The translations under genes were made by a program, and so were the position numbers. Shown here one piece after another: positions 1 to 8,812 of a stretch of 64,000 bases of DNA. Each line of letters starts with the position of its first letter. Position 1 is the first letter of the stretch. The stretch spans positions 1-64,000 of the forward strand of contig CAITIQ010000057.1 in NCBI GenBank assembly GCA_903892415.1, in the 5' to 3' direction. The stretch is from an uncultured delta proteobacterium (GTDB taxonomy: Bacteria; Myxococcota_A; Polyangia; Polyangiales; Polyangiaceae). The notes under the pieces were generated by a model. It ran no database searches. It worked only from the letters and a program-made list of their open reading frames with translations, and was not told the origin of the DNA.

Positions 1-108
1 CACTGCACCCTCCCGTGAGCGAACCGAGCGCACTGCACCCTCCCGTGAGCGAACCGAGCGCACTGCACCCTCCCGTGAGCGAACCGAGCGCACTGCACCC
101 TCCCGTGA
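1..108. repeat. 30-bp direct tandem repeat, three full copies plus 18 bases
   Basis: Three perfect 30-base copies (1-30, 31-60, 61-90) and a partial fourth (91-108). The array runs into the window edge, so the copy number is a minimum. The unit is a multiple of three and contains a GTG in phase, so it could encode a 10-residue repeat, but no domain or signal supports a gene here. There are no spacers, so it is not a CRISPR array. It may be an intergenic VNTR or the tail of a gene outside the window. Confidence 0.9.
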
Positions 109-206
109 CCGGAAAGCCGAGTCCCCTCGCCCCCGCCCACGGTCTTCAACGCCCGCTGGCGCTACGGCCCGAGAGACGAAGCCGGCGGCGCGCCCGCGAC
201 GCGCAG

Positions 207-617
207 CTACCCGCAAATGAGCTCTGAACCGCACGGGCCAAAGCAGGCGTCGCACTCAACGCAAACCCGTGCGGCGCCGTAGGCGCTCGCCCCAGACGGG
301 TTCTGCGCTTGGCATGATTCAAGGCACTCCGCCGGGGTCCCGTCGCACAAGAACGTGATGCACTGATCGATCGCGACACAGGCGGAGTTGGCCGCGCAAC
401 TAGCGAGCGCGTCGGCGCAAGGACCGTTGGAAGCACAGGTGCGACAGTCGTCGCACGTGACTTTGCCCGCGCACTCCCCCTCGCCACCAGCGCCCGTGGC
501 CCCCTGCCCTCCCTCCCCTCCGGAGCCGCTGCTACTCCCTTTGGGTTTGATGGTGCAACCAACTGCGACGAGCAAACTCAAAACCACGCTTGCAAAGCAG
601 TTCATTCGGTTAGTCAT
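207..617 (-). CDS. Cys-rich secreted lipoprotein
   Basis: A 136-residue protein. The N-terminus is a lipoprotein signal peptide with a hydrophobic stretch ending in a lipobox Cys at residue 21. It is followed by a Ser/Gly-rich linker (about 25-48) and a domain with 16 or so cysteines, many in CxxC spacing, probably disulfide-bonded outside the inner membrane. This layout recurs in myxobacterial lipoproteins of unknown function. Its ATG overlaps the stop of the upstream protease gene by 4 bases (614-617), so the two are probably translationally coupled and may work together at the cell surface. No function can be assigned from the sequence. Confidence 0.8.
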   Translation of the reverse strand: MTNRMNCFASVVLSLLVAVGCTIKPKGSSSGSGGEGGQGATGAGGEGECAGKVTCDDCRTCASNGPCADALASCAANSACVAIDQCITFLCDGTPAECLESCQAQNPSGASAYGAARVCVECDACFGPCGSELICG

Positions 618-1234
618 TGCAGCTCCTTTGAAGCGAAAAGTGCGCGCGCGGTCTTACGCGCCTTCGCGCCCTGCTTCTCGTCGAGGAAGACCTCACCGCC
701 GTCTCGCTCATAACTCATAAGGTTGTTCTTCACGCCTGAGTGACCATTGCCGAGGTAGTGCCCTAGTTCATGGGCCAGCGTCGTCTCTCGGGCCTGACTG
801 GAAACGATCACGTACTTCTGCTTCAGATTGGCAAGGTTGCGCCACATTACGCCCATTCGATTAAGCTGCGGGTCGTCAACATCTCGAAGTCGTCCAACGA
901 AAAACACGTTGCAGCTACCCTTCGCAAGCTGGCCAGCGAGGGCATTGCGATCGGCCCGTGTCTCAAGGTCAGTGAGGTTGACAATCAAGCCATGCTCGAC
1001 ACGATCCTCAAAGCTGAGGTCAAACCCGCCGAAGAGTCGGTTGGCTTCGCTCAACTGATCGGAGACAAAGGTTGCGGTCACAACTGCGGACGGGGCTTCG
1101 CCCTCCACAACGCGTTGGGCAACCCAGATCCTGAGCGGAATCGGCCGAATCACATCATTCGGCCCAGCCATCAGCGTGCTCGCACTGCCGAAAGCTCCCA
1201 TCCCCACGGCCCCAATGAAAGTTCTGCGCAGCAT
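614..1234 (-). CDS. Metzincin-like zinc metalloprotease, exported
   Basis: About 206 residues from the chosen ATG. Near the C-terminus is HELGHYLGNGH, a perfect HExxHxxGxxH zinc-binding motif with the catalytic Glu. It is followed 7-8 residues later by a Met in NLMSY that fits the metzincin Met-turn. The N-terminus LRRTFIG plus a hydrophobic stretch looks like a twin-arginine or Sec signal. The start at 1234 is chosen because GGAGG lies 13 bases upstream and the signal peptide then begins properly; ATG 1261 and GTG 1294 are in-frame alternatives. The downstream lipoprotein gene overlaps by 4 bases. The substrate is unknown; the family motif is clear, the subfamily is not. Confidence 0.8.
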   Translation of the reverse strand: MLRRTFIGAVGMGAFGSASTLMAGPNDVIRPIPLRIWVAQRVVEGEAPSAVVTATFVSDQLSEANRLFGGFDLSFEDRVEHGLIVNLTDLETRADRNALAGQLAKGSCNVFFVGRLRDVDDPQLNRMGVMWRNLANLKQKYVIVSSQARETTLAHELGHYLGNGHSGVKNNLMSYERDGGEVFLDEKQGAKARKTARALFASKELQ

Positions 1235-1318
1235 TGGCTGAGTTTGGCCTCCGAAACGCATGACGCGCAAGAAGGCGTTGCGCAATTGGGTCACTGTGCG
1301 CTAGAATCCCAATCTCTC

Positions 1319-1402
1319 GCGAGGCTGGCGGAATTGGCAGACGCGCTGGATTCAGGTTCCAGTGGGAGCAATCCCGTGGAGGTTCAAGTCCTCTGCTTCG
1401 CA
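1319..1402 (+). tRNA. tRNA-Leu (anticodon CAG)
   Basis: An 84-nt class II tRNA. The acceptor arm GCGAGGC (1319-1325) pairs with GCTTCGC (1395-1401) with one G-U; discriminator A is at 1402 and CCA is not encoded. The anticodon stem CTGGA/TCCAG encloses the loop TTCAGGT (1351-1357) with CAG at 1353-1355. A long variable arm and a T-arm with TTCAAGT (1382-1388) are present. The only usable start of the next coding frame (GTG 1376) lies within this gene. Confidence 0.95.
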
Positions 1403-2029
1403 CAAGTAGTAAAAGTTGCGCGCTCGAAGGCATCTGCCGCCTCCGGGCGCGTCGCCTTTTGTCTCGTCGTCGCCGTGGGCTGGAAGCAACCAGCGATCGC
1501 GCATGAGGCCGACGAACCTGCGGCCCACCAAAGCATGCCGACCCAAGTTACTGCCGGGTTGGTCGGGTTCTCGCCGACCCAGATCCAGCTTGGGGACCGT
1601 TCGGCCACGAGCCTGGCTGGGCTGGGGGTAGAAGTCGGCTTCGCTCACCAGCCGGTCCCGGGGTTCGAACTTGGCGCCCGTCTTTCCTGGGAACGCCCCA
1701 TCTTCGCCGAGGAGGCTGAGCTCCCTCGTTTCGACGACTTCCGTGCTTTGCTCGCGTTCGACTACGTATTCGCCTTTGCTGGCAACTGGGTCAACCTTGC
1801 GCTTGGACCGAAGGTCGGCTTCCTTGCATCGTTGGTTGAGCAAGCACCTGAGGAACTCGCCGCGGGTTTGCACCTGGGTGGGGCCGTGAAACTAAGCGGA
1901 TTTGTCACGTTCCATACCGGTTTTTTTGCAGAAGTGGGCTTTGGAGCCGGCCTTCGGTGGCAGCAGGACGTGCTAACGACGTCAAGTTCGCTCGGACGGT
2001 TGGTGCTTGGATGGAGCGATCGATTTTGA
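1376..2029 (+). CDS. Small outer-membrane beta-barrel-like exported protein
   Basis: About 217 residues. After a basic N-region (KVARSK...GR) there is a hydrophobic core and an AIA-HEA signal-peptidase site, then alternating amphipathic strands rich in Gly and aromatic residues ending in ...LVLGWSDRF, typical of a small beta-barrel with a C-terminal Phe. The start is a problem: between the signal-peptide N-region and the upstream tRNA no ATG, GTG or TTG exists in frame except GTG 1376, which lies in the T-arm of tRNA-Leu. The alternatives are a rare start codon or a shorter product from GTG 1475 or ATG 1534. The end overlaps the next gene by 19 bases. No specific family recognised. Confidence 0.55.
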   Translation: MEVQVLCFAQVVKVARSKASAASGRVAFCLVVAVGWKQPAIAHEADEPAAHQSMPTQVTAGLVGFSPTQIQLGDRSATSLAGLGVEVGFAHQPVPGFELGARLSWERPIFAEEAELPRFDDFRALLAFDYVFAFAGNWVNLALGPKVGFLASLVEQAPEELAAGLHLGGAVKLSGFVTFHTGFFAEVGFGAGLRWQQDVLTTSSSLGRLVLGWSDRF

Positions 2030-5000
2030 GCGCATCGGATCTTCGAGCGAAGGGGCAAGCGGCTCGGTTGGCTGGGCAACCCGAACTTGCGGAGCTGCTT
2101 GAGAGCCTCAGCCGCACGCCAAGTGATGCTGATGGCTGGAATCAACTGGGCACCGCGTACGCCAAGCTGGGCGACGTTGAGCAGGCGGTCTGGGCCTACC
2201 GCGAGAGCAGCTCCCTCGATCGAGCGAGTTACAAACCGCACGCCAATCTCGCAAACGTACTCACGGGTGCCGGAAGGCTAGAAGCCGCACGAGACAGCCT
2301 CGCGACGGCTGTAGCACTTGCGCCCGCGCTTGCGAGACTGCAGCTACGCCTCGGACAAACCGAGCACCGGCTGGGAAATCTCGAAGCCGCGCGAGCGGCT
2401 TTTGCGACCGCGCTCAAGCTTGAGGACAACGCAGTCCATCGCTATCACCTGGGCCGTTGCTTGCTTGAACTCAACCTTCCTGAGGCTGCAGCGGAGCTCC
2501 TTGCTCACGCGACGGACCGCGACGGCCTTGGAGTACTCCTCCACGCGGTCCATCGGTTAGGCCGGGACAAGAGCGTGCTTGATGCATTGACGGAACGCTT
2601 CGTCGCGTTGTCAATCGCTGCCCAACCCTTGCTTGACCTGCTTGCGAGGATCGGAAAAAAGCTCTCGGAGAAGGTGGTCGAAGCGACGGCACTGCGTGGA
2701 ATCGAATTGGCGTCGGAGGATGGTCTCAGAGATGAGTTGCAAATGTACTGGGCTGGCGCACTGGGTGCACAGAAACGTTGGGCGGAGATCGTCGCGACGG
2801 TCGAACTGAACGGGCTCGAGCGGCTCGCAGCCCCACTCTTGCAAACCTGGTTGAACGCTGTGATGCACCTTCAACCAGTCGCGGATCGCAAAGCAGCGCT
2901 CGACCGCGCGCTGCTTTGTCGGCCCGAGGATCCAGAGGTACTGGGCGCTTATGCTTGGGACCCCTCGGTAGATTCAGGCCTGGCGGCATCGTTTGCCGAG
3001 CGGGCTCTTGCTGTCGACCCGAACAACACGCAAGCCCTGGCGAGGCTGGGAGCATTGAAAGCTGACGAAGGTTTCTTGAGCCATGGCGTGACGCTTGCCC
3101 GTCGGGTCCGTGAGCTCGCGCCTACCTTCGGATTCCGCGCCCGTGTGTTGATTTGGCGCATGCTGAACCATCATGACTCGTGTGCAAGCGACATCGCTTG
3201 GGAAACCCGGGCGTGGGCCGCAGCCCATCTGGTCCAAGTGCCGTTGCGCGACGTGGCAATCGATCGAAGCCGTGGAAGAAAGCTGCGACTCGGATTCGTC
3301 TCCGGTGACCTCCGGTTCCACGCCGTCGAGAAGTTCGCGCGGGGCATGCTGCGCGGCTTGGATCGCGAGCGCTTCGAGATAATCTGTTACTCCACTTCAG
3401 ACGAAAAAGACGGCATTACCGAGGAACTCTCCCGCTTCGTCGAGCTCAAGTTCTTGGGCCCGTCTGAGTCACGTAGCAGCGCGGAAGCTGTAGCGCGGGA
3501 CAAGATCGATATTCTCATCGATCTCGCGGGTCTGACCGACAACTCTGGACTACCGTGGATGGGGTTCAAGCCCGCTCCCATCCAAGTGACGTTCCTTGGC
3601 TACCCAGCAACCACTGGGTGTACTGCCATCGACGCTCGACTGACTGATCAATGCGCGGATCCATTGGACCTCACCGACACGCTCCATTCAGAACAGCTCG
3701 TACGTATCAAGGGCAGCGCTTGGAACTTCGCGCAACCGATGACCGCGCCGATCTACAGTCGAGAGCCCGGCCAACCGCTGATCTTCGGAAGTTTCAATCG
3801 CTCGGTGAAACTCAGTGAGCCCCTGCTGGGCGCCTGGGCTCGCATTCTCAAGGCGCTACCGAGCGCGCGGCTGCTGATAAAGACGAACCTGAAAGGCGAC
3901 CTCGCCGGCGCCCGAATCCTGAGCAGGCTTGAGCGCCTTGGAGTCGGGAGGGATCAGGTATTGATGCTCGGGTGGATGCCCACGTACGAGACTCATCAAC
4001 TCAGCTGGAATGATGTCGACATTGCGCTTGATTCGTTTCCTTATGCGGGAACGACAACCACTTGTGAAGCGCTGCTGATGGGCGTTCCGGTCGTGAGTTT
4101 GGCTGGGGCCGCCCACGTCTCGCGGGTCGGCGTCAGCTTGCTCGCGCAGGTTGGGCTCTCGGATCTGGTCGCGCAAGATTGGGACGACTACGTTGACACG
4201 GCAGTGCGCCTGGCGGCCGATGCGGAGCGCCGCAAGCAGTTGCGCACGGAGCTTCCATTGCGGGTGCGGGAGTCGATGTTGGGCGACTCCGCCCGTTACT
4301 GCCGTGAACTCGAACGGATCTTTCGCGAGATGTTCGATGAGTTCCTGGACTCGCCTCGGGCCGACCTTTTCGGCCGGGCGATCAAGGTGGAAAACCAGCC
4401 CCCAACCTGGCTTCGAGGCAATTTTCTTGAACCGGGGGAAGGCCGTACCCTCGGTCGGCTCGACCTCTACGACCCGATGGCAGTCGCCTTCGCCAACGTG
4501 CTGATCCCAGGCGAGCCGGTTCACACTTCGGCCTGGGATCGCCTGAGCGACCTCCAAGTGCTTGCACGCAATCACCCGCTGACAGTGACGGGTGCAGAGC
4601 ATCTCGACCGCCTGCGACTCGGCGAGAGCCTGCCGCCGACGCAACTGGAGTTCAGCGACTTGCCAGCGCCAGGAACGACTGCATTCTTCGGCGACAGTTC
4701 GTTCGTGCGAGACCGGCTGCTCGAGCCCAATTTGTTCGCCCAGATTATATCGAACGCAGATGCGACGATTGCTTGGCCCGAGGAAAGCCCAGTTGTCTGC
4801 GTGCGACCGGTGCCAGAGCTTGGGCTGTTGGTTCCGACAACGGCACCTCGCACATCCCCAAACCTGCTGGTCCTCGGCTCGGAAAGAGTTGCCTTCTTGC
4901 GCGCCTGCGGACGTTTGGTGGACGAGGCGCCGTGTGCTTCGGGCGCCGCGCCGGTGATCCACCGCGAGCACCAAAGTCTGGCCCACCTCGAAGCACTGGG

Positions 5001-5610
5001 GCTTGCGCAGGCAAAGCTCCCTCCAGCCGTGGCATTCTTTCTCGGCGCCCTCGAGAGCAACACTCCGGACGCCGCCCTTTCGCTTGCCAATCGCGCGTTG
5101 AGCGAGGCGCTTTCCGACTTTGCCGACAAAAGGACCTTGGGCTCGGCGTTGACGCTTGGACGAATCGCGATCTCGCTCGGGCAGGCCAGGCAGGCACTTG
5201 AAGCCTTGCAATGGGTGATCAGGCCAGGCGCGAGCGACGGTAATCTCGGGGATGAAGCGTTTCTTCCGTGCCATCCACGCTATGTGGACGCATGTCTGAT
5301 GCAGCCTCGACCGGTTGTTTTGGCCCAGCGGCGCTCAAGCGAGTTTACGGTCTTTATCCCCGATCCGATCGCGCCGGAAACGTTGGCGGAATGCGCGGCG
5401 CGCGAGCAGGTCCACCCGGCACTCAAGGCCGAACCACTGAAGCGTTGGTGTGTGCAACAAGCCGCGGAATGCTTGCTTCTGCACTGTCTCCATCACTGCG
5501 ACCCTGCGTCGCGCGTGATGTACACGTTTCTTGCTCATGGGGGACGGTCCTTCAACGTGGCTCGCATCTTTGGGCTGCTGCGCTTGACCCAAATCAACGA
5601 TCTTCCCTGA
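2011..5610 (+). CDS. TPR glycosyltransferase of family GT41 (O-GlcNAc-transferase/SPINDLY-like)
   Basis: A 1199-residue cytoplasmic protein. Residues about 20-400 are TPR-like helices. Residues about 425-770 match the GT41 catalytic region: [12 protein letters not shown] carries the conserved His (437), then [22 protein letters not shown], and [10 protein letters not shown] carries the conserved Lys (600), then [14 protein letters not shown]. Members of this family add sugars to Ser/Thr or other acceptors of proteins. The last 400 or so residues have no match I recognise and make it longer than usual bacterial GT41 enzymes. ATG 2011 is preferred over 1957 because the latter lies deep in the preceding gene. 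The acceptor protein is unknown. Confidence 0.85.
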   Translation: MERSILSASDLRAKGQAARLAGQPELAELLESLSRTPSDADGWNQLGTAYAKLGDVEQAVWAYRESSSLDRASYKPHANLANVLTGAGRLEAARDSLATAVALAPALARLQLRLGQTEHRLGNLEAARAAFATALKLEDNAVHRYHLGRCLLELNLPEAAAELLAHATDRDGLGVLLHAVHRLGRDKSVLDALTERFVALSIAAQPLLDLLARIGKKLSEKVVEATALRGIELASEDGLRDELQMYWAGALGAQKRWAEIVATVELNGLERLAAPLLQTWLNAVMHLQPVADRKAALDRALLCRPEDPEVLGAYAWDPSVDSGLAASFAERALAVDPNNTQALARLGALKADEGFLSHGVTLARRVRELAPTFGFRARVLIWRMLNHHDSCASDIAWETRAWAAAHLVQVPLRDVAIDRSRGRKLRLGFVSGDLRFHAVEKFARGMLRGLDRERFEIICYSTSDEKDGITEELSRFVELKFLGPSESRSSAEAVARDKIDILIDLAGLTDNSGLPWMGFKPAPIQVTFLGYPATTGCTAIDARLTDQCADPLDLTDTLHSEQLVRIKGSAWNFAQPMTAPIYSREPGQPLIFGSFNRSVKLSEPLLGAWARILKALPSARLLIKTNLKGDLAGARILSRLERLGVGRDQVLMLGWMPTYETHQLSWNDVDIALDSFPYAGTTTTCEALLMGVPVVSLAGAAHVSRVGVSLLAQVGLSDLVAQDWDDYVDTAVRLAADAERRKQLRTELPLRVRESMLGDSARYCRELERIFREMFDEFLDSPRADLFGRAIKVENQPPTWLRGNFLEPGEGRTLGRLDLYDPMAVAFANVLIPGEPVHTSAWDRLSDLQVLARNHPLTVTGAEHLDRLRLGESLPPTQLEFSDLPAPGTTAFFGDSSFVRDRLLEPNLFAQIISNADATIAWPEESPVVCVRPVPELGLLVPTTAPRTSPNLLVLGSERVAFLRACGRLVDEAPCASGAAPVIHREHQSLAHLEALGLAQAKLPPAVAFFLGALESNTPDAALSLANRALSEALSDFADKRTLGSALTLGRIAISLGQARQALEALQWVIRPGASDGNLGDEAFLPCHPRYVDACLMQPRPVVLAQRRSSEFTVFIPDPIAPETLAECAAREQVHPALKAEPLKRWCVQQAAECLLLHCLHHCDPASRVMYTFLAHGGRSFNVARIFGLLRLTQINDLP

Positions 5611-5659
5611 AGTTCGCTTCGATTCGACAACTGCACTGAAGGTCGCCGGCGACTGTGGT

Positions 5660-6793
5660 ATGGCCAGCGGCATGCAGCTTCGCACCATCGCACGCCTTTG
5701 TTTGGCTGATGGCACCGTCTTCGAGGGGCAGAGCTTTGGGCCTTTGCCAACCACGGTTGGTGAAGTGGTCTTCACGACTGGCATGACCGGCTACCAGGAG
5801 GTCCTTACCGACCCATCCTTCCGCGGGCAGATCGTCGTAATGGCCTCGCCCCAGATCGGCAACACCGGCGCAAACACTGAGGACAACGAGGCGAGCACTG
5901 TGCACGCGGCCGGGCTCGTGGTGCGGGAGGGCAGCGACGTCGCCTCAAGCCACCGCGCGAGCGAGTCCCTCGCCGGCTATCTCGGACGTCACAACCTAAC
6001 GGCGATCTCGGGAGTCGACACGCGCAAACTCGTGCGCCACCTTCGAACGCACGGCTCACAGAACGGAGCCATTGGGAGCGCGGAGCCCGAGGCGTTGGTC
6101 GAAGCTGCACGCCGTGCTCGGAATATGGAAGGCCTTGATCTCGTCGGCGAGGTTAGCTGCCGCGAAGCATCCGTGTTCGACGAGCCTACGCCCAGCGAGT
6201 TCCGTACCCTGTTTGCCGCCGACGCAGAGCGACCTCACGTAGTCGCCATCGACTACGGGGCAAAGCAGAACATCTTGCGATCGCTGGTGGACATCGGCTG
6301 CCGGGTGACACGGGTGCCAGCGTCCTTTTCCGCCGCGCAGGTGCTTGCGCAGAACCCTGATGGCGTCTTCTTGTCGAACGGTCCGGGAGACCCAGCTGTA
6401 CTTTCCTACGCCATCGCGACGACGCGTGAACTGCTAGGAAAGAAGCCGGTTTTTGGCATTTGTTTGGGCCATCAGATTCTCGCCCTCGCCGTCGGAGCAC
6501 GCACCTACAAGCTGAAGTTCGGCCATCGTGGCCTCAACCAACCCGTGCTCAACCTCGAGTCTGGTCGAGTGGAGATCACCTCTCAAAATCACGGGTTTGC
6601 GGTGGACGTCGCCTCCTTACCGGGCTCCGCCCACGCTACGTACAAGCACCTCAACGACGGGACGAGTGAAGGTTTGAGCATTCCCGACGCCAACGCATTC
6701 TCGGTTCAGTTCCATCCCGAGGCCGCCCCTGGGCCTCACGACACGCTCCACCTTTTTTCAGCGTTCAAACAAAGAATGCTTCGAGCCTCATGA
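5660..6793 (+). CDS. carA: Carbamoyl-phosphate synthase small (glutaminase) subunit
   Basis: A 377-residue class I glutamine amidotransferase that supplies ammonia to CarB for carbamoyl phosphate, feeding pyrimidine and arginine synthesis. Seen: the N-terminal CarA signature ([28 protein letters not shown]), the nucleophile Cys in GICLGHQ, and the His-Glu pair in VQFHPE near the C-terminus. Length is normal. The stop overlaps the ATG of rimO by 4 bases (ATGA). No carB lies in the window, so the two subunits are unlinked here or carB is elsewhere. ATG 5672 is an alternative start. Confidence 0.97.
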   Translation: MASGMQLRTIARLCLADGTVFEGQSFGPLPTTVGEVVFTTGMTGYQEVLTDPSFRGQIVVMASPQIGNTGANTEDNEASTVHAAGLVVREGSDVASSHRASESLAGYLGRHNLTAISGVDTRKLVRHLRTHGSQNGAIGSAEPEALVEAARRARNMEGLDLVGEVSCREASVFDEPTPSEFRTLFAADAERPHVVAIDYGAKQNILRSLVDIGCRVTRVPASFSAAQVLAQNPDGVFLSNGPGDPAVLSYAIATTRELLGKKPVFGICLGHQILALAVGARTYKLKFGHRGLNQPVLNLESGRVEITSQNHGFAVDVASLPGSAHATYKHLNDGTSEGLSIPDANAFSVQFHPEAAPGPHDTLHLFSAFKQRMLRAS

Positions 6794-8184
6794 GTCGATC
6801 GGTTCATTTCGTAAGCTTGGGTTGTCCAAAAAACCGGGTCGACTCGGAAGTGATGCTTGGTGCTCTCGCACAAGACGGCTTCGTTCACGTCGCCGATCCT
6901 GAGGCTGCCGAGATCATCGTCGTCAACACCTGCGGCTTTATCGAAGACGCCAAGAAGGAGTCGATCGACACCATCTTCGAGATGGCCAAGTGGAAGCAGG
7001 AGGGCCAATGCAAGAAGCTCGTGGTGACCGGCTGTCTAGTGCAACGTCATCCCGAGGAGCTGGCCGAGGGCATTCCTGAGATCGATCACCTGCTCGGCTC
7101 TAGCGACATGTTGAAGTTGCGCAACACGCTGGCCGCGGACGCCGCAAAGCTCAACGTCGGCCAGCCTGCTGACTGGCTCATCTCTGCAACCAGCCCGCGC
7201 ATACTGACGACCCGCGGAGCGAGCGCCTACCTGAAGATCGCCGAGGGCTGCAACCGAACGTGCTCCTTCTGCGTGATCCCGAGCCTGCGCGGCAAACAGC
7301 GCTCGCGCTCGATTGATGACGTCGTGCAAGAAGCTGAGCGCCTGGCAGCCGAGGGCGTTCTGGAGCTAAACCTCATCTCTCAGGACACCATCGCCTACGG
7401 ACGGGATCTCGAGAGCAAGCCGACCCTCGCCGAACTCGTGCGACGGGTGGCTGACGTGGCTGGGATTCGCTGGGTGCGCCTGTTTTACCTCTATCCCGAA
7501 ACCATGACCGAGGAGCTCATTGAGCTGCTTGCTCAGCACCCTCGCGTGCTTCCTTACGTGGATATGCCGCTCCAACACTCGGCCGATGCGATGCTGAAGC
7601 GGATGCGCCGAGGTCACGGCGGCTCGAGGCTAAGGCGTTTGGTCGAGAAACTGCGAGCCTCGGTTCCTGACCTCGTTTTTCGCACGGCGTTCATCGTTGG
7701 CCACCCAGGCGAGACCGATGAGGAGTTCGCAGACCTCGAGGAGTTCATTAGCTGGGCCCAGTTCGACCGAGTCGGCTTCTTCCGTTACTCGGACGAAGAA
7801 TCGGCGCGCAGCTTCCTGATCGATGGCAAGGTGGACGCACGCACGGCGGTTAAAAGGCTCAACAAGCTCCAAACGCTGCAGAAGCGCATTCAGCGCAAAA
7901 AGACGCGCAGCCTCATCGGGCAGACCTTGGAGGTCTTGGTCGAGGGGCCCAGCGAAGAGCACGAGCATGTCTTGGTCGGTCGTCACAAAGGGCAAGCACC
8001 CGAGATCGATGGCAACGTCTTCCTATCGGGAGGAGATCCCGAAGTCGGTTCGATTTGCCGAGTCGAGATAAGCCAAGCCGCTGATTGTGACTTGGTGGGA
8101 GAAGTGCTCGAACAACTGGAGGCCGCTCCGAAGAAGCCCAAAGCCAAGGGCAAGAAGGCTCTTCGCGTTCTTTCTGGCAACTAA
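6790..8184 (+). CDS. rimO: Ribosomal protein S12 methylthiotransferase
   Basis: A 464-residue radical-SAM enzyme that methylthiolates an Asp of ribosomal protein S12. The N-terminal UPF0004 domain begins [12 protein letters not shown] and has NTCGFI and VTGCL, supplying the three Cys of the auxiliary cluster. The radical-SAM motif is CNRTCSFC (CxxxCxxC), followed by [16 protein letters not shown]-like C-terminal domain follows, then a Lys-rich tail. SLGCPKN and length point to RimO rather than MiaB. Translationally coupled to carA by a 4-base overlap. Confidence 0.96.
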   Translation: MSRSVHFVSLGCPKNRVDSEVMLGALAQDGFVHVADPEAAEIIVVNTCGFIEDAKKESIDTIFEMAKWKQEGQCKKLVVTGCLVQRHPEELAEGIPEIDHLLGSSDMLKLRNTLAADAAKLNVGQPADWLISATSPRILTTRGASAYLKIAEGCNRTCSFCVIPSLRGKQRSRSIDDVVQEAERLAAEGVLELNLISQDTIAYGRDLESKPTLAELVRRVADVAGIRWVRLFYLYPETMTEELIELLAQHPRVLPYVDMPLQHSADAMLKRMRRGHGGSRLRRLVEKLRASVPDLVFRTAFIVGHPGETDEEFADLEEFISWAQFDRVGFFRYSDEESARSFLIDGKVDARTAVKRLNKLQTLQKRIQRKKTRSLIGQTLEVLVEGPSEEHEHVLVGRHKGQAPEIDGNVFLSGGDPEVGSICRVEISQAADCDLVGEVLEQLEAAPKKPKAKGKKALRVLSGN

Positions 8185-8220
8185 GGTTGCGTAGGCAACG
8201 AAGTTGCCTGTCATGGCAAC
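8176..8220 (+). promoter_or_regulatory. Cluster of mutually exclusive GCAAC/GTTGC hairpins
   Basis: Across the rimO stop codon the sequence alternates complementary words: GCAAC (8177-8181), GTTGC (8186-8190), GCAAC (8195-8199), GTTGCC (8203-8208) and GGCAAC (8215-8220). Each segment can pair with the one before or after it, so at least two alternative folds exist. No T-run follows, so it is not a canonical intrinsic terminator. It may modulate read-through or protect the mRNA end; the function is inferred. Confidence 0.4.
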
Positions 8221-8312
8221 GCCGATTGAACGAAAACGCCAAGTTGTGCGCGGTTTCTTCTTGGCCTTGCCATTCTACTGCTTGGCCCGAGATTTGGATA
8301 GGCGAGCAATAG

Positions 8313-8720
8313 ATGCGGAAGAGTTGGCAGATCGGACCCGGCCGTCGCGCGAGCGCTTGGGTCGCTCGGGGGCTGGCCGCGAGCTTCTTTGTTCTCGTGG
8401 CCGGTTGCTTGTCCCCGACGCTGCCATTGCCGCCGCCCGAGGAGCCTGGCTCGATTTCCAACGTCGAGGGCGAGTGGACCATCGTCGGAACCTGCATTGA
8501 GGGGGCTGAAGTCGTGGGCTACAACGAGGCGACCGGCCGGGGAGCCGTCTACATGGACCGTGACGGCACAGGGGTCTACACCCTAACGATCGAAGCCGTC
8601 GAGTGCGACACACTGGTGCTCAAGCAGTTGCTTGGTGATGAGGCAAGCGACGAGACGCGTGTAGTCCTCACTGAGACGGTCGATGGGGTCGCGCAAAACC
8701 CCTCCACTTGTTCGCCGTAG
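8313..8720 (+). CDS. Small lipoprotein of unknown function
   Basis: A 135-residue protein with a long basic N-region (to about residue 18), a hydrophobic segment and a lipobox ending at Cys 32 (VAGC), then a Pro-rich spacer (PTLPLPPPEEP) and a compact beta-rich domain (GEWTIVGTC...). Two further Cys pairs could form disulfides outside the inner membrane. No family recognised. It sits alone between rimO and the sigma-54 activator gene. Confidence 0.7.
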   Translation: MRKSWQIGPGRRASAWVARGLAASFFVLVAGCLSPTLPLPPPEEPGSISNVEGEWTIVGTCIEGAEVVGYNEATGRGAVYMDRDGTGVYTLTIEAVECDTLVLKQLLGDEASDETRVVLTETVDGVAQNPSTCSP

Positions 8721-8772
8721 GTGTCGGCGTTCCGCCACTCATCAAGAACGCTGCTCGACCTGGTCGACTGCG

Positions 8773-8784
8773 GCGGAATTCCGC
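8773..8784. promoter_or_regulatory. 12-bp perfect palindrome upstream of the response regulator gene
   Basis: GCGGAATTCCGC lies about 30 bases before the start of the sigma-54 activator gene, in the 92-base gap after the lipoprotein gene. The position and symmetry suit an operator, possibly autoregulatory. This rests on symmetry alone. Confidence 0.25.
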
Positions 8785-8812
8785 TAGCGAGTTGCATTGT
8801 GTATCGTGCTGA

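Noticed and set aside
1..108. CRISPR array at the left edge
   Set aside because: The repeat units are directly adjacent without spacers, and no cas genes are nearby.
770..1375. Plus-strand continuation upstream of the beta-barrel-like gene
   Set aside because: It is antisense to the metalloprotease gene and passes through the tRNA, so it is not real coding sequence, although it shares the frame.
1319..2029. tRNA-Leu as an attachment site of an integrated element
   Set aside because: No integrase, direct repeat of the tRNA 3' end or phage-like gene is seen nearby; the following genes look like ordinary chromosomal genes.
3856..5274. 472-residue open frame on the minus strand inside the GT41 gene
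   Set aside because: Antisense to a gene with clear catalytic motifs; open by GC-rich codon bias, with no domain or signal of its own.
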